33,645 bases of DNA from Patescibacteria group bacterium (GTDB taxonomy: Bacteria; Patescibacteriota; Microgenomatia; UBA1406; GWC2-37-13): the NCBI GenBank assembly GCA_026416375.1, contig JAOAFI010000006.1:1-33645 (forward strand). The letters are read 5' to 3'. The notes beneath the pieces are model-generated. The model was not told the DNA's origin. It saw only the letters and a list, made by a program, of their open reading frames with translations, and made no database searches. Made by a program: the position numbers and the translations under genes. Of the stretch, positions 16,645 through 23,741 are shown piece by piece (position 1 is the stretch's first letter; every line of letters starts with the position of its first letter).

Positions 16645-16673
16645 TTGACAGAAAAAATAGAATTGATTATTAT
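16645..16673 (+). promoter_or_regulatory. Promoter of the two small pilin-like genes
   Basis: TTGACA (16645-16650) and TATTAT (16668-16673) with 17-nt spacing lie directly after the yifB stop codon. The predicted start near 16680 gives a leader of about 23 nt for the first gene. The -35 is perfect and the -10 matches 5 of 6. Confidence 0.75.
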
Positions 16674-16702
16674 TTAATTAAATTAATAATTAAATATTGT
16701 AT

Positions 16703-17059
16703 ATGTTTATAGCGCAAGATAATAAATCAGCAGTTTCCAGCGTTCCTATTCCTAAAGTTGATTTAGGTTTTAGTATTCCAACTTTTGCTCAAGTTTTAAC
16801 TTTTTTAATTAGATTATTCTTTGTTGTTGCTGGTCTTGTGGCTTTGCTGTATCTTCTTCTTGGTGCTTTTGCCTGGATTACATCAGGCGGAAGCAAAGAA
16901 GCAATAGATAAAGCTCGAGAAAAAATTCAAGCAGCTTTGGTTGGTTTGATTTTGATTTTTGCAGTACTGGCAATCGTAACAGTAATGGAAAATATTTTAA
17001 GTATTGGTCTTGGAATATCTAGACAAATTGAGTTCCCCCAACTTATTCAGAAAAATTAA
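16703..17059 (+). CDS. Small two-helix membrane protein, type IV secretion pilin-like
   Basis: The protein has 118 residues from ATG 16703 (a TTG at 16697 is less likely). An N-terminal polar stretch leads to two hydrophobic helices (about residues 33-60 and 79-105) separated by the basic loop TSGGSKEAIDKAREKIQ. This layout, with GG or GS plus Lys/Arg between two helices, is that of the VirB2/TrbC-like T4SS_pilin family that is very common in Patescibacteria. The role in those bacteria is not established: pseudopilus, channel and adhesion have been considered. The second copy follows 20 bases later. Confidence 0.75.
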   Translation: MFIAQDNKSAVSSVPIPKVDLGFSIPTFAQVLTFLIRLFFVVAGLVALLYLLLGAFAWITSGGSKEAIDKAREKIQAALVGLILIFAVLAIVTVMENILSIGLGISRQIEFPQLIQKN

Positions 17060-17079
17060 TTTAAAAATAAAATATTAAA

Positions 17080-17424
17080 ATGGTTGTTTTTGCTCAATCT
17101 CAAAATATTTCTTCATGGGATAGTTGTATGGTTGACGGCGTACCAACTCTTTCTTGTCTTGAAATTGTTTTCAGCAATATTTTAACTATGTCAGTTGCTT
17201 TTATTGTTTTAATTCTTTTTATTATGTTTGTTTTTGGCGGATTTCAATATTTAACTTCTTTTGGCAATGCTGACAAAATCAAAAAAGCCCAAGCAACATT
17301 AAAATACGCTTTAATTGGATTTATTCTTTTTGTTTCTTCTTATTTAATTCTAAAAATTATTGATATTTTATTTTTAGGAGGAGATAATAAAATTTTTGAA
17401 TTTAATCTTCAGTCTCCAGAATAA
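17080..17424 (+). CDS. Second small pilin-like membrane protein
   Basis: A protein of 114 residues with two hydrophobic helices (about 33-58 and 73-97) and the same kind of polar loop, FQYLTSFGNADKIKKAQATLKY, as the protein encoded upstream; the two are diverged tandem copies in one operon. The N-terminal stretch has two Cys (DSCMVDGVPTLSCLE) that could form a disulfide outside the membrane. It probably belongs to the T4SS_pilin family. It ends one base before the stop codon of the small minus-strand gene that follows. Confidence 0.72.
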   Translation: MVVFAQSQNISSWDSCMVDGVPTLSCLEIVFSNILTMSVAFIVLILFIMFVFGGFQYLTSFGNADKIKKAQATLKYALIGFILFVSSYLILKIIDILFLGGDNKIFEFNLQSPE

Positions 17425-17574
17425 TTATTTTGATGGAGTTACAAATATTACCTTTACACCTTGATCCTCTGGAACAGGCGAGATAATTTTATTTTTTTCT
17501 TTAAAAAAATTAATTAAAGCAAATATTAAAAAAGCTAAACCAAAAGCAATCATAATAATTCCAATTTTTCTCAT
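17425..17574 (-). CDS. 49-residue single-span membrane protein coupled to the glycosyltransferase
   Basis: A short gene with strong context. Its ATG overlaps the TGA stop of the glycosyltransferase gene (ATGA, 17574-17571), the hallmark of translational coupling. The peptide starts with MRKIGIIM, has one hydrophobic helix (about residues 4-24) and a polar tail ending VKVIFVTPSK with a PVPEDQG turn. It ends exactly next to the convergent pilin-like gene, so the frame fills all the space. The function is unknown; a helper subunit or membrane partner of the glycosyltransferase is an inference from coupling only. Confidence 0.65.
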   Translation of the reverse strand: MRKIGIIMIAFGLAFLIFALINFFKEKNKIISPVPEDQGVKVIFVTPSK

Positions 17575-18503
17575 AAATTAATTTTTTCTTTAATTAAATA
17601 ATTTGGTCTTTTTTGAATTTCTCTATATATTTTAGCAATATATTCTCCCAAAACTCCAATCATAATTAGTTGCACACCTCCTAAAAAAACGGTTGAGAAA
17701 AAAAGAGATGCCCAACCAGGAAGCCAATCACCTTGATTAAAAATAAAATGCTGAACAGACTTAAAAAAAACAATTAAAACCGCTGTTGTTGAAACCATAA
17801 AACCAAAATAAGTTGAAAGTCTTAAGGGTTTAGTTGAGAAAGAAGTAATACCATTAAAAGCAAGATTAATCATTTTTTCTAAAGTATAATGAGTTTTTCC
17901 TGAGTATCTTTTATCTCTTTTAAAATAAACAAACTCAGTTTTGAATCCAGGCCAAGAAACTAAACCTCGCAAAAATTCTGGTTTTTCTTTTAAATTTTTT
18001 AAATAAAAAACAACACTTTTATCAAGAAGTCGAAAATCGCCGACTTCACTGGGAATTGATGTGTCTGATAAAAAATTAATTAATTTATAAAAAAGTTTGG
18101 CAGTTATTATTTTAAAAAAACTTTCTCCTTTTCGTTTTTCTCTTTTAGCATAAACAATTTTTGCTCCTTTTTGCCATAAACCAATCATTTTATCAATTAA
18201 TTCAGGCGGGTCTTGAAGATCAGCATCAATTGAAATAATTCCATCGCCCTTGCTAAATTCATATCCGGCAAATAAAGCCATTTGATGGCCAAAATTTCTT
18301 GTAAAAGAAATTAGTTTAACATTTTTATTTTTTAAACAGATTTTTTTGATTATTTCTTCTGATTTATCTGTTGAACCGTCACTAACAAAAATTAACTCAT
18401 ATTGATATTTTTTAATAACCTTAATTATTTTTTCAAAAAAAACTTGAATGTTTTTTTCTTCGTTATATACCGGAACAACAACAGAAATCTGGAAATTATC
18501 CAT
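17571..18503 (-). CDS. Family 2 glycosyltransferase, polyprenyl-phosphate sugar synthase type (GtrB/ArnC-like)
   Basis: It transfers a sugar from a nucleotide donor to a polyprenyl phosphate at the inner membrane face. The GT-A domain has VVVPVYNEEKNI (8-19), VSDGSTDKSEE (40-50), RNFGHQMALFAG (69-80) and the metal-binding DADLQDPPE from D93; the C-terminus has two membrane helices (about 225-250 and 265-290) and the ending GVLGEYIAKIYREIQKRPNY, as in GtrB, ArnC and YfdH. With the UbiA-like, isomerase and O-antigen ligase-like genes it points to lipid-linked glycan assembly. TATAAT (18516-18511) lies 7 nt before the ATG (leaderless), overlapping the -10 of the divergent tRNA gene. Confidence 0.92.
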   Translation of the reverse strand: MDNFQISVVVPVYNEEKNIQVFFEKIIKVIKKYQYELIFVSDGSTDKSEEIIKKICLKNKNVKLISFTRNFGHQMALFAGYEFSKGDGIISIDADLQDPPELIDKMIGLWQKGAKIVYAKREKRKGESFFKIITAKLFYKLINFLSDTSIPSEVGDFRLLDKSVVFYLKNLKEKPEFLRGLVSWPGFKTEFVYFKRDKRYSGKTHYTLEKMINLAFNGITSFSTKPLRLSTYFGFMVSTTAVLIVFFKSVQHFIFNQGDWLPGWASLFFSTVFLGGVQLIMIGVLGEYIAKIYREIQKRPNYLIKEKINL

Positions 18504-18518
18504 AAACTATATTATAAT
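18490..18518 (+). promoter_or_regulatory. tRNA promoter overlapping the glycosyltransferase promoter
   Basis: On the plus strand TGGAAA (18490-18495) and a perfect TATAAT (18513-18518) are 17 nt apart, so transcription starts about 5 nt before the tRNA. The palindromic core ATTATAAT also gives TATAAT on the minus strand (18516-18511) for the glycosyltransferase gene. The -35 lies within the first codons of that gene. Confidence 0.6.
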
Positions 18519-18529
18519 ATAAAAATATT

Positions 18530-18600
18530 TACGGGGTAGTGTACGGTTGCACAGGAGGCTCATAATCTCCTAGACCGCGGTTCGACTCCCGGCCCCGTAA
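18530..18600 (+). tRNA. tRNA with CAU anticodon (elongator Met or Ile2), irregular T-stem
   Basis: Acceptor TACGGGG (18530-18536) pairs with CCCCGTA (18593-18599), with discriminator A18600 and no encoded CCA. The anticodon arm is GGAGG-CTCATAA-TCTCC (18554-18570), giving CAU. It lacks the three G-C pairs of an initiator next to the loop, so it is elongator Met or the lysidine-modified Ile tRNA; these cannot be separated by eye. The D arm GTGT/GCAC has a very short loop with GG, and the T arm reads CCGCGG-TTCGACT-CCCGG: a regular stem needs one C bulged out. Either the tRNA tolerates a bulge, or there is a small sequence error. Confidence 0.85.
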
Positions 18601-18603
18601 CAA

Positions 18604-18939
18604 TTATTTAAAAAAAATCTCAAACCATTTCTCCCAATTTTTTAAAACAGGAGTCTGTGTTGGAGAAGGATTAATTTTTATTGATGGAAAAATAATTATT
18701 ACTTCGTTTTCTCTTGTTAAATTTAAATTGTTTCTTATGTTTTTTTCAATCTCATAAGCGCTTTTTTGTTTAGCAATTTTTGTTTTTAATTCAATATTTT
18801 TCTTTTTTTCATTTTCATATTCTTTTTTTATTTTTTCATAAAAATCAATCTTATTTTTGTGATTTATTATATTAGGAACAAGAGAGAAAACAAAAAAAAT
18901 AAATAAAAATAAAAGAATAATTTTTTTAATTTTTAACAT
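18604..18939 (-). CDS. FtsB/DivIC-type septum formation initiator protein
   Basis: A small bitopic division protein of 111 residues: one N-terminal membrane helix (about 7-24), then a coiled coil (30-70, KIDFYEKIKKEYENEKKKNIELKTKIAKQ), then the family's IEKNIRNNLNLTRENEVIIIFP segment. In other bacteria it forms a complex with FtsL and FtsQ/DivIB at the septum. Its start lies 14 bases inside the end of yqeY on the same strand, so the two are cotranscribed and probably coupled. Confidence 0.82.
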   Translation of the reverse strand: MLKIKKIILLFLFIFFVFSLVPNIINHKNKIDFYEKIKKEYENEKKKNIELKTKIAKQKSAYEIEKNIRNNLNLTRENEVIIIFPSIKINPSPTQTPVLKNWEKWFEIFFK

Positions 18940-19369
18940 AAATCTGTATTATTTTCATAATTCTTGAGGAATCAGCTTTTGCTTTTAAACTCTTCATGCA
19001 AATACCAATAATTGCTTTTGGATTTTTATTAAAAAGTTCTTTGTTTTGAGAAATAATTTTTTCAATTTCTTGTTTTAATTGATCATCGGTTAATTCTTCA
19101 GGAAGGTATAAAGAAATTATTTTTAATTGCCTTTCACTTTCATCAATTAAATCTTTTCTTCCAGCTTTTTTAAAAGAATCAATTGATTCTTTTAATTCCT
19201 TAGTGATTTTTTTAATTATTAAAATTATCTCATCATCATTTAATTCTTCTTGTTTTTCAATTTCTTTATTTTTTATTTGAGCAAGAACAAATCTTAAAGT
19301 TGAAAGCTTTTCTTTATCACCTGATTTTAAAGCTATTATTTGTTCTTCTTGTAATTTTTGTTTTAACAT
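18926..19369 (-). CDS. GatB/YqeY domain protein
   Basis: The protein has 147 residues from ATG 19369, a typical YqeY length: MLKQKLQEEQIIALKSGDKEKLSTLRFVLAQIKNKEIEK at the start, KKAGRKDLIDESERQLKIISLYLPEELTDDQL in the middle, and ends ADSSRIMKIIQIYVKN. YqeY resembles the tRNA-binding tail of the amidotransferase GatB but its function is unsettled. The longer frame starting at 19411 is rejected, because TATAAT (19381-19376) lies exactly 6 nt before ATG 19369 with TTGATT 17 nt further upstream, giving a leaderless message. It overlaps the FtsB/DivIC-like gene by 14 bases. Confidence 0.92.
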   Translation of the reverse strand: MLKQKLQEEQIIALKSGDKEKLSTLRFVLAQIKNKEIEKQEELNDDEIILIIKKITKELKESIDSFKKAGRKDLIDESERQLKIISLYLPEELTDDQLKQEIEKIISQNKELFNKNPKAIIGICMKSLKAKADSSRIMKIIQIYVKN

Positions 19370-19385
19370 AAGATAATTATAACCT

Positions 19386-19784
19386 ATGGGAAGAAAAAAA
19401 ATCAAAAACATTATTGATCAATTAATAGAATTTCAAAAAATCCTAGAAAAAAAACCGCCCTATCAAGAAATGTTTTCTCAAATAAAAATGATGAATTTTA
19501 AATTTAAACCAATTCAAGGATCATTAACAAAAATTAATTTTTTAGACAAAGATTTTATTGAAACTTTATGGAGTTTAGGAAAGCTTGATGAGTTTTTTTT
19601 TAAAAAAATAAATCAAATAAAATCAAAAAAAGAAAAAGAAAGTTTTTTTAATTTTTTTAGTCAAATTTATAACAAATATCAAGAAAAATTAAACAACATC
19701 AAACCAAAACTAATTGAAAAAACAAAAGAATCAATTGATATTTTAGAAGTTGAAATTTTTAAAAACAAAAAAATAAAAAACTAA
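19386..19784 (+). CDS. Hypothetical helical protein upstream of the exonuclease gene
   Basis: Not recognised. The protein has 132 residues, is rich in Lys/Phe/Ile and predicted to be mostly helical, without membrane segments: MGRKKIKNIIDQLIEFQKILEKKPPYQEMFSQIKMMNFKF, a turn around PIQGSLTKINFLDK, then two charged helices. The stop codon touches the ATG of the exonuclease gene (TAAATG), so both are probably translated together and may act together. TTGTAA (19349-19354) and GATAAT (19372-19377), 17 nt apart and 8 nt before the ATG, form a likely promoter with almost no leader. Confidence 0.7.
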   Translation: MGRKKIKNIIDQLIEFQKILEKKPPYQEMFSQIKMMNFKFKPIQGSLTKINFLDKDFIETLWSLGKLDEFFFKKINQIKSKKEKESFFNFFSQIYNKYQEKLNNIKPKLIEKTKESIDILEVEIFKNKKIKN

Positions 19785-20363
19785 ATGAAAAGTTTTCCAA
19801 TAGTTTTGGATTTAGAAACAAAATATTCTTTTAGAGATTTTTCTGATCCAAAAAAATTACAAATAAGCGTTGTTTCTGTTTTTGAATATAAAACAAATAA
19901 AATTATTGTTTTTGAAGAAAAAGAAATAAACAGACTTTTTCCCTTAATTGAAAAAAGCTCATGTATTGTTGGTTTTAATATTATTAGTTTTGATCTTCAA
20001 GTGCTTCAAGCTTACTATCCTGGAAATTTAAAAAATTTCAAAGTTTTTGATATTTTAAACTATATTAAAGAAAAAATTGGCAAAAGAATTTCTTTAAACG
20101 AAATTGTTTTTGCTACTTTAAATAAAAAAAAATCAGGCTCTGGTCTTGAAGCAATAAATCTTTATCGAGAAGGAAAAATTGAACAATTAAAAAAATATTG
20201 CCAGGATGATGTTTTGTTAACAAAAGAGCTTTTTGATTATGGAGCAAAAAACGGTGAAATTTTTTATTTTGAAGGAAACAAAAAAAACTCAATTAAAGTA
20301 GACTGGAAAAAATATTTTGAAGAAAAACAAAATAACGAAACCCATCTTACTCTTCCTTTTTAA
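19785..20363 (+). CDS. DEDD-type 3'-5' exonuclease (RNase H-like fold)
   Basis: A single-domain nuclease of 192 residues. The three exonuclease motifs are visible: LDLET (residues 8-12), VGFNIISFDLQVLQAY, and KYCQDDVLLTKELFDYG, where Y-x-x-x-D fits the DEDDy class. The stretch AINLYREGKIEQLKKYCQDD is characteristic of the YprB-like RNase_H_2 family and of exonuclease domains fused to CPR and archaeal helicases; here it stands alone. The substrate (DNA or RNA) cannot be told. It follows the hypothetical gene without any gap and ends 4 bases from the convergent SpoIID gene. Confidence 0.82.
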   Translation: MKSFPIVLDLETKYSFRDFSDPKKLQISVVSVFEYKTNKIIVFEEKEINRLFPLIEKSSCIVGFNIISFDLQVLQAYYPGNLKNFKVFDILNYIKEKIGKRISLNEIVFATLNKKKSGSGLEAINLYREGKIEQLKKYCQDDVLLTKELFDYGAKNGEIFYFEGNKKNSIKVDWKKYFEEKQNNETHLTLPF

Positions 20364-20366
20364 AAA

Positions 20367-22043
20367 TTATTTTATCTCAATATTATAAAGCGGTCCGCGA
20401 ATTTGAATGTTTGATGGAGCCCGGGCATTAAACCAATCCTTAAACTCTTTTCCATCAAAATTAACATTTCCAGCATCTCCAAAAAAACTAATGCTTGTTG
20501 TTTTTCCAAAACTAAAATCAACCGAAACAGTAATATTGTTTATATTATTAAAAGGATTTGTTCCTCTTTTTTTTAATTCTTGTTTTACTTTTTCTTCATC
20601 CCAAACATCGCCGCCAGCATCAATTTGATATAAATAACGAGAAGTAGAGGAATCTGTTTTTGCTAAAAGCAAAACATTAACAATATCAGCAACCTCTTGG
20701 CTCTTTAACCAAGCAGTATTGTTGTACTGAGATCTTGAACCCCAATTACAATAAAAAATTGGCGAATCTTTATCATATGCCCTTGAAAACAAATCTGAAA
20801 AACTATTAACTTCTCCCGTTGTGTCTTTGGTGTTTTTTGTCCAAGAAGTAGTGCTCCATCCAATTTCGCCTGATGAAAAAACATATCCGCCATGAGTTGA
20901 AGAAAACCAAGCCTTAATTATCTGGCCGTCTTTTTTCATTACCTTACCTAAAGTTTCATTAACCGCCTGCTCCCAAGGACCACCTTTTGGTTCTGGTTTA
21001 AAAACCTGACAATATTCGGTAGCACAAATTGATCTTTGGCCATTATTTGTATAAGCTAAAACATAAGACCTTGTAGCAATTGCTTGAGCTTTTAAGGCAG
21101 AAAAACCGTCTAAAAACCAACTGTTTGGAACCTCATAAATTCTTTTAACGTATTCTTCAATTGTATATTCTCCATATCCATCAACTTTAATTTTTATATT
21201 AGTATCAACGCTCTCTAAACTATCAAAATTATAATAAGCTCTTAAAATTTCTTCTTCGTTTTGACCAGCTTTAGCTCTTCCATAAGCTCCCCATTGACTC
21301 ATTCCAACTCTATTTGGCACTCCAAAAGTAAAAAATCCAAATTTAGGAGAAAAACCCGAATCTTTAAGGCTTCCGTCTTTTGGATTATAGTCTGGTTTGC
21401 AACTATAAGAAACATTTGCTGAACGAGGAATATATATGCTAGAAAATTTTTTAGCAATCAACTCTTGTTGTTTGGCGGTTAATTGAGCGATTTTTGAACG
21501 CGTTTGAATAATTTGTTGATTTAATATTTTTGTCTGATTGTCTATTTCTTCTTTTAATTGAGCTAGTTGGATTTTTTCTGTTTCAAGTCTTTTTTTTATT
21601 TCTTCTAAATTTTTTATATACAAAACAATTTTAACAATTGTATCTTTATCTTGATTAACTAATTTTTGTTGATAAAAAAAATCTGAAAGAGAATTATAAA
21701 AATCGCTACCAAAAAAAATGTTTAAAAAATAATTATTGTTTTTATTAATATTTTTATAAAAAGAGATTGTTCTTTGATTAAGAAGGCTTTTTTGATAGGC
21801 AAGGGCTTGTTCTCCCTTTTTTACCTCTTGTTCTTTTTTATTGATTTCAAGCCCTAGATTGTTAAATTTTATTTTAATGTTGTTTAATTTTTGATTTAGT
21901 TCTTGATAATTTTTTTCTTTGTTGTTTAAATCTTTTTTAAGACCTTCTAATTCTTTAGTAATCTGCTCAAGTTCATCAGCATTAATAAAAAAAGGTACAA
22001 AAAAAAACAAAAAAAACACAATCAAAAAAATTTTTATTTTCAT
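20367..22043 (-). CDS. Secreted SpoIID-type peptidoglycan hydrolase with N-terminal coiled coil
   Basis: The protein has 558 residues: a signal peptide (1-22, ending FINADEL), two long coiled-coil helices (about 24-100 and 135-208) as in EnvC, CwlO and PcsB, a linker, and a SpoIID/LytB domain (about 235-500) with GVPNRVGMSQWGAYGRAKAGQ, RIYEVPNSW, LKAQAIATRSYVLAY and STHGGYVFSS. SpoIID is a lytic transglycosylase acting on denuded glycan. The coiled coil in EnvC-type proteins links to FtsEX and controls cell-wall cleavage, so this fusion may be a division hydrolase regulated through its own coiled coil (inference). TATAAT (22055-22050) lies 6 nt before the ATG, so the message is leaderless. 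Confidence 0.9.
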   Translation of the reverse strand: MKIKIFLIVFFLFFFVPFFINADELEQITKELEGLKKDLNNKEKNYQELNQKLNNIKIKFNNLGLEINKKEQEVKKGEQALAYQKSLLNQRTISFYKNINKNNNYFLNIFFGSDFYNSLSDFFYQQKLVNQDKDTIVKIVLYIKNLEEIKKRLETEKIQLAQLKEEIDNQTKILNQQIIQTRSKIAQLTAKQQELIAKKFSSIYIPRSANVSYSCKPDYNPKDGSLKDSGFSPKFGFFTFGVPNRVGMSQWGAYGRAKAGQNEEEILRAYYNFDSLESVDTNIKIKVDGYGEYTIEEYVKRIYEVPNSWFLDGFSALKAQAIATRSYVLAYTNNGQRSICATEYCQVFKPEPKGGPWEQAVNETLGKVMKKDGQIIKAWFSSTHGGYVFSSGEIGWSTTSWTKNTKDTTGEVNSFSDLFSRAYDKDSPIFYCNWGSRSQYNNTAWLKSQEVADIVNVLLLAKTDSSTSRYLYQIDAGGDVWDEEKVKQELKKRGTNPFNNINNITVSVDFSFGKTTSISFFGDAGNVNFDGKEFKDWFNARAPSNIQIRGPLYNIEIK

Positions 22044-22119
22044 ACAAATATTATACTTAAAAATTTAACTTGATTTTTCCGCTTGAAAGAAAAGCCAATA
22101 ATAAATTATTATTTATTTT

Positions 22120-22740
22120 ATGAATTATTTTTTTTCTTGGTTAAAAAAAATTTTTTTTATTTGTTTTGTTTTTGTTTTTTTGTTTATTCCTGCTTTCGCT
22201 CAAACAAACAACGATCAAATGTTAATAGAAAACGAAACACAACAAACAAACATAAACGAATTAAAAGAGCGTTATGCTGCTTGTGATTTTTGCGGATATT
22301 GTCCTCCAAACCCACCTCCTGAAAGCTGGCTAAAATGCAAAAAATGTCTCTATCCAGATTTAAGCGATGATCCATCTCTTTTAGAAACTCTAAAAATTAA
22401 TCCTGAAACAAATCTTCCGCCAACACCAGCTCTTGGAAAACAATACACTTTTTTGGGTTGTCTTGGAGGAGATGTTGGTTTTGCAGAAGAAGGATCTGCT
22501 AAAAATATCATTCAATCTATTTTAAATATTATTTTTTCTATTATTGGAGGGGTTGCTTTTATTTATTTAATTTATGGAAGTTTTATTATTACAACTTCTT
22601 TTTCTGATCGTGAAAAACTAAATTATGGAAAAAGAATAATAACAGGGGCAATTATTGGTCTTGTTTTTTCTTTAGGAAGTGTTTTTATTGTTAATCTTAT
22701 AGCTTCTTCTATTTTAAAGCTTCCCATTTTTTCAAAGTAG
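22120..22740 (+). CDS. Cys-rich pilin-like membrane protein with signal peptide
   Basis: The protein has 206 residues. A signal peptide (about 1-27, ending PAFA-QT) is followed by an exported segment with Cys pairs: AACDFCGYCPPNPPPESWLKC-KKC (54-77) and a later LGCLGG, then two membrane helices (about 131-155 and 172-198) separated by SFSDREKLNYGKR. The two-helix end resembles the T4SS_pilin proteins at 16.7-17.4 kb, so this is an enlarged member with an added Cys-rich head that could form disulfides or bind metal. TTGAAA (22083-22088) and TATTAT (22107-22112), 18 nt apart, end 7 nt before the ATG, giving a leaderless message. Confidence 0.75.
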   Translation: MNYFFSWLKKIFFICFVFVFLFIPAFAQTNNDQMLIENETQQTNINELKERYAACDFCGYCPPNPPPESWLKCKKCLYPDLSDDPSLLETLKINPETNLPPTPALGKQYTFLGCLGGDVGFAEEGSAKNIIQSILNIIFSIIGGVAFIYLIYGSFIITTSFSDREKLNYGKRIITGAIIGLVFSLGSVFIVNLIASSILKLPIFSK

Positions 22741-22743
22741 TTT

Positions 22744-23103
22744 TTATTTTTTTCCTGTTTTTTTCAAAAACCAACCACTAGCTCCAACTAAAAAAATAGA
22801 TGGAATAAAAAAAGTTGAAATTCCTGTTGCTGGAATTGTTTTTGGATTTGTTTTTTGATCTGATGTCAAATAGTAATTGTTTTTTGTTGGTGTTTGTGTG
22901 TTTTGATTTTTGTTCTTGTTGTTAATAATAGTTTTGTTTTCATTTATTTCAATTTTTGAAATAGGAGAAGGGGTTATTGTTGTTTTTTTAGAAAAAATTG
23001 TTGTTCTTTTTCCTAAATTAATTTTCCCAGTAACAACAGCAAAAAAAACAATAACAATAACAAGACCTAAAACAAAAGAGATTAATTTATTAAAATTATC
23101 CAT
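22744..23103 (-). CDS. LPXTG-like surface protein with low-complexity linker
   Basis: The protein has 119 residues. An N-terminal membrane helix (about 8-26) is followed by a Lys/Thr/Asn/Gln-rich linker (about 32-85), then a sorting-signal-like end: IPATG, a hydrophobic stretch (STFFIPSIFLVGASGWFL) and a basic tail KKTGKK. IPATG deviates from LPXTG only at the first position, so a sortase could cleave it; alternatively the protein simply spans the membrane twice. No sortase gene is seen in the window. TATAAT lies at 23118-23113, 9 nt before the ATG. The gene ends 4 bases from the convergent pilin-like gene. Confidence 0.65.
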   Translation of the reverse strand: MDNFNKLISFVLGLVIVIVFFAVVTGKINLGKRTTIFSKKTTITPSPISKIEINENKTIINNKNKNQNTQTPTKNNYYLTSDQKTNPKTIPATGISTFFIPSIFLVGASGWFLKKTGKK

Positions 23104-23174
23104 ATAGTAAATATTATATCAAACAATAATGTTTATTGCAAGTTTTTTAAAATAAATGTATATTTATTTTAAAT

Positions 23175-23741
23175 ATGGAAAAAAATCCTCAATTGATTTT
23201 TTCATGGAGGGCCCCTCTTAGGCCTTATAAAAAAAAATCTAAATTAATTGTTCGTTTTTATCTTGGGTTAGCTTTTTTACTTTCATCAATATTTTTTTTC
23301 TTTGGAGATAAAGTTCTTATAATTCCAATCTGGTCAATTTTGTTTTTGTTTTATATTTTAACAATTACTCCTCCTCCTGAGGTTGAAAATAAAATCACTG
23401 CTTTTGGTATTGATTCAGCAGGAATAGTTGTTAGATGGGAAAATCTTTCTTATTTTTATTTTGAAAAAAAATTTGGATTTTATACACTAACAATTGTTGG
23501 TCAGCCTCCTTATTATTATCATTTTTATATGGTTGTTCCAAACGAATCAACAAAAAACAAATTAATTTCTATTTTAAGCCAATATCTTTTATATCAAGAA
23601 AAACCTCAAAAAAACATCGGGGATAAAATTATTGATTTTTTATCTCAGCTTGTTCCTGATGAGACCGAAGAAGAAACTGAAAATGTTTTAAAAAAATTAA
23701 AGGATGCATCTCTTTTGCGCCAAAAATCCGACCCCACCTAA
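23175..23741 (+). CDS. Hypothetical membrane protein with two helices and a soluble tail
   Basis: Not recognised. The protein has 188 residues: a short cytoplasmic start with FSWRAPLRPYKKKSK, two close membrane helices (about 27-44 and 48-66) with a turn at FFGDK, then a compact beta-rich domain (FGIDSAGIVVRWENLSYFYFEKKFGFYTLTIVGQPP) and a charged helical tail. The layout, two helices followed by a PH-like beta domain, is common in small CPR membrane proteins. Its last 113 bases overlap, antiparallel, the 3' part of the HARP gene including codons for conserved HARP residues. Confidence 0.7.
   Translation: MEKNPQLIFSWRAPLRPYKKKSKLIVRFYLGLAFLLSSIFFFFGDKVLIIPIWSILFLFYILTITPPPEVENKITAFGIDSAGIVVRWENLSYFYFEKKFGFYTLTIVGQPPYYYHFYMVVPNESTKNKLISILSQYLLYQEKPQKNIGDKIIDFLSQLVPDETEEETENVLKKLKDASLLRQKSDPT

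Noticed and set aside
18530-18600. Initiator tRNA-Met
   Set aside because: The anticodon stem lacks the three consecutive G-C pairs next to the loop and the acceptor has a normal 1-72 pair.
22083-22286. A second plus-strand frame overlapping the Cys-rich pilin-like gene
   Set aside because: Its product is a Lys/Arg/Asn-rich shadow without motifs, while the other frame has a signal peptide, membrane helices and a promoter at the right place.
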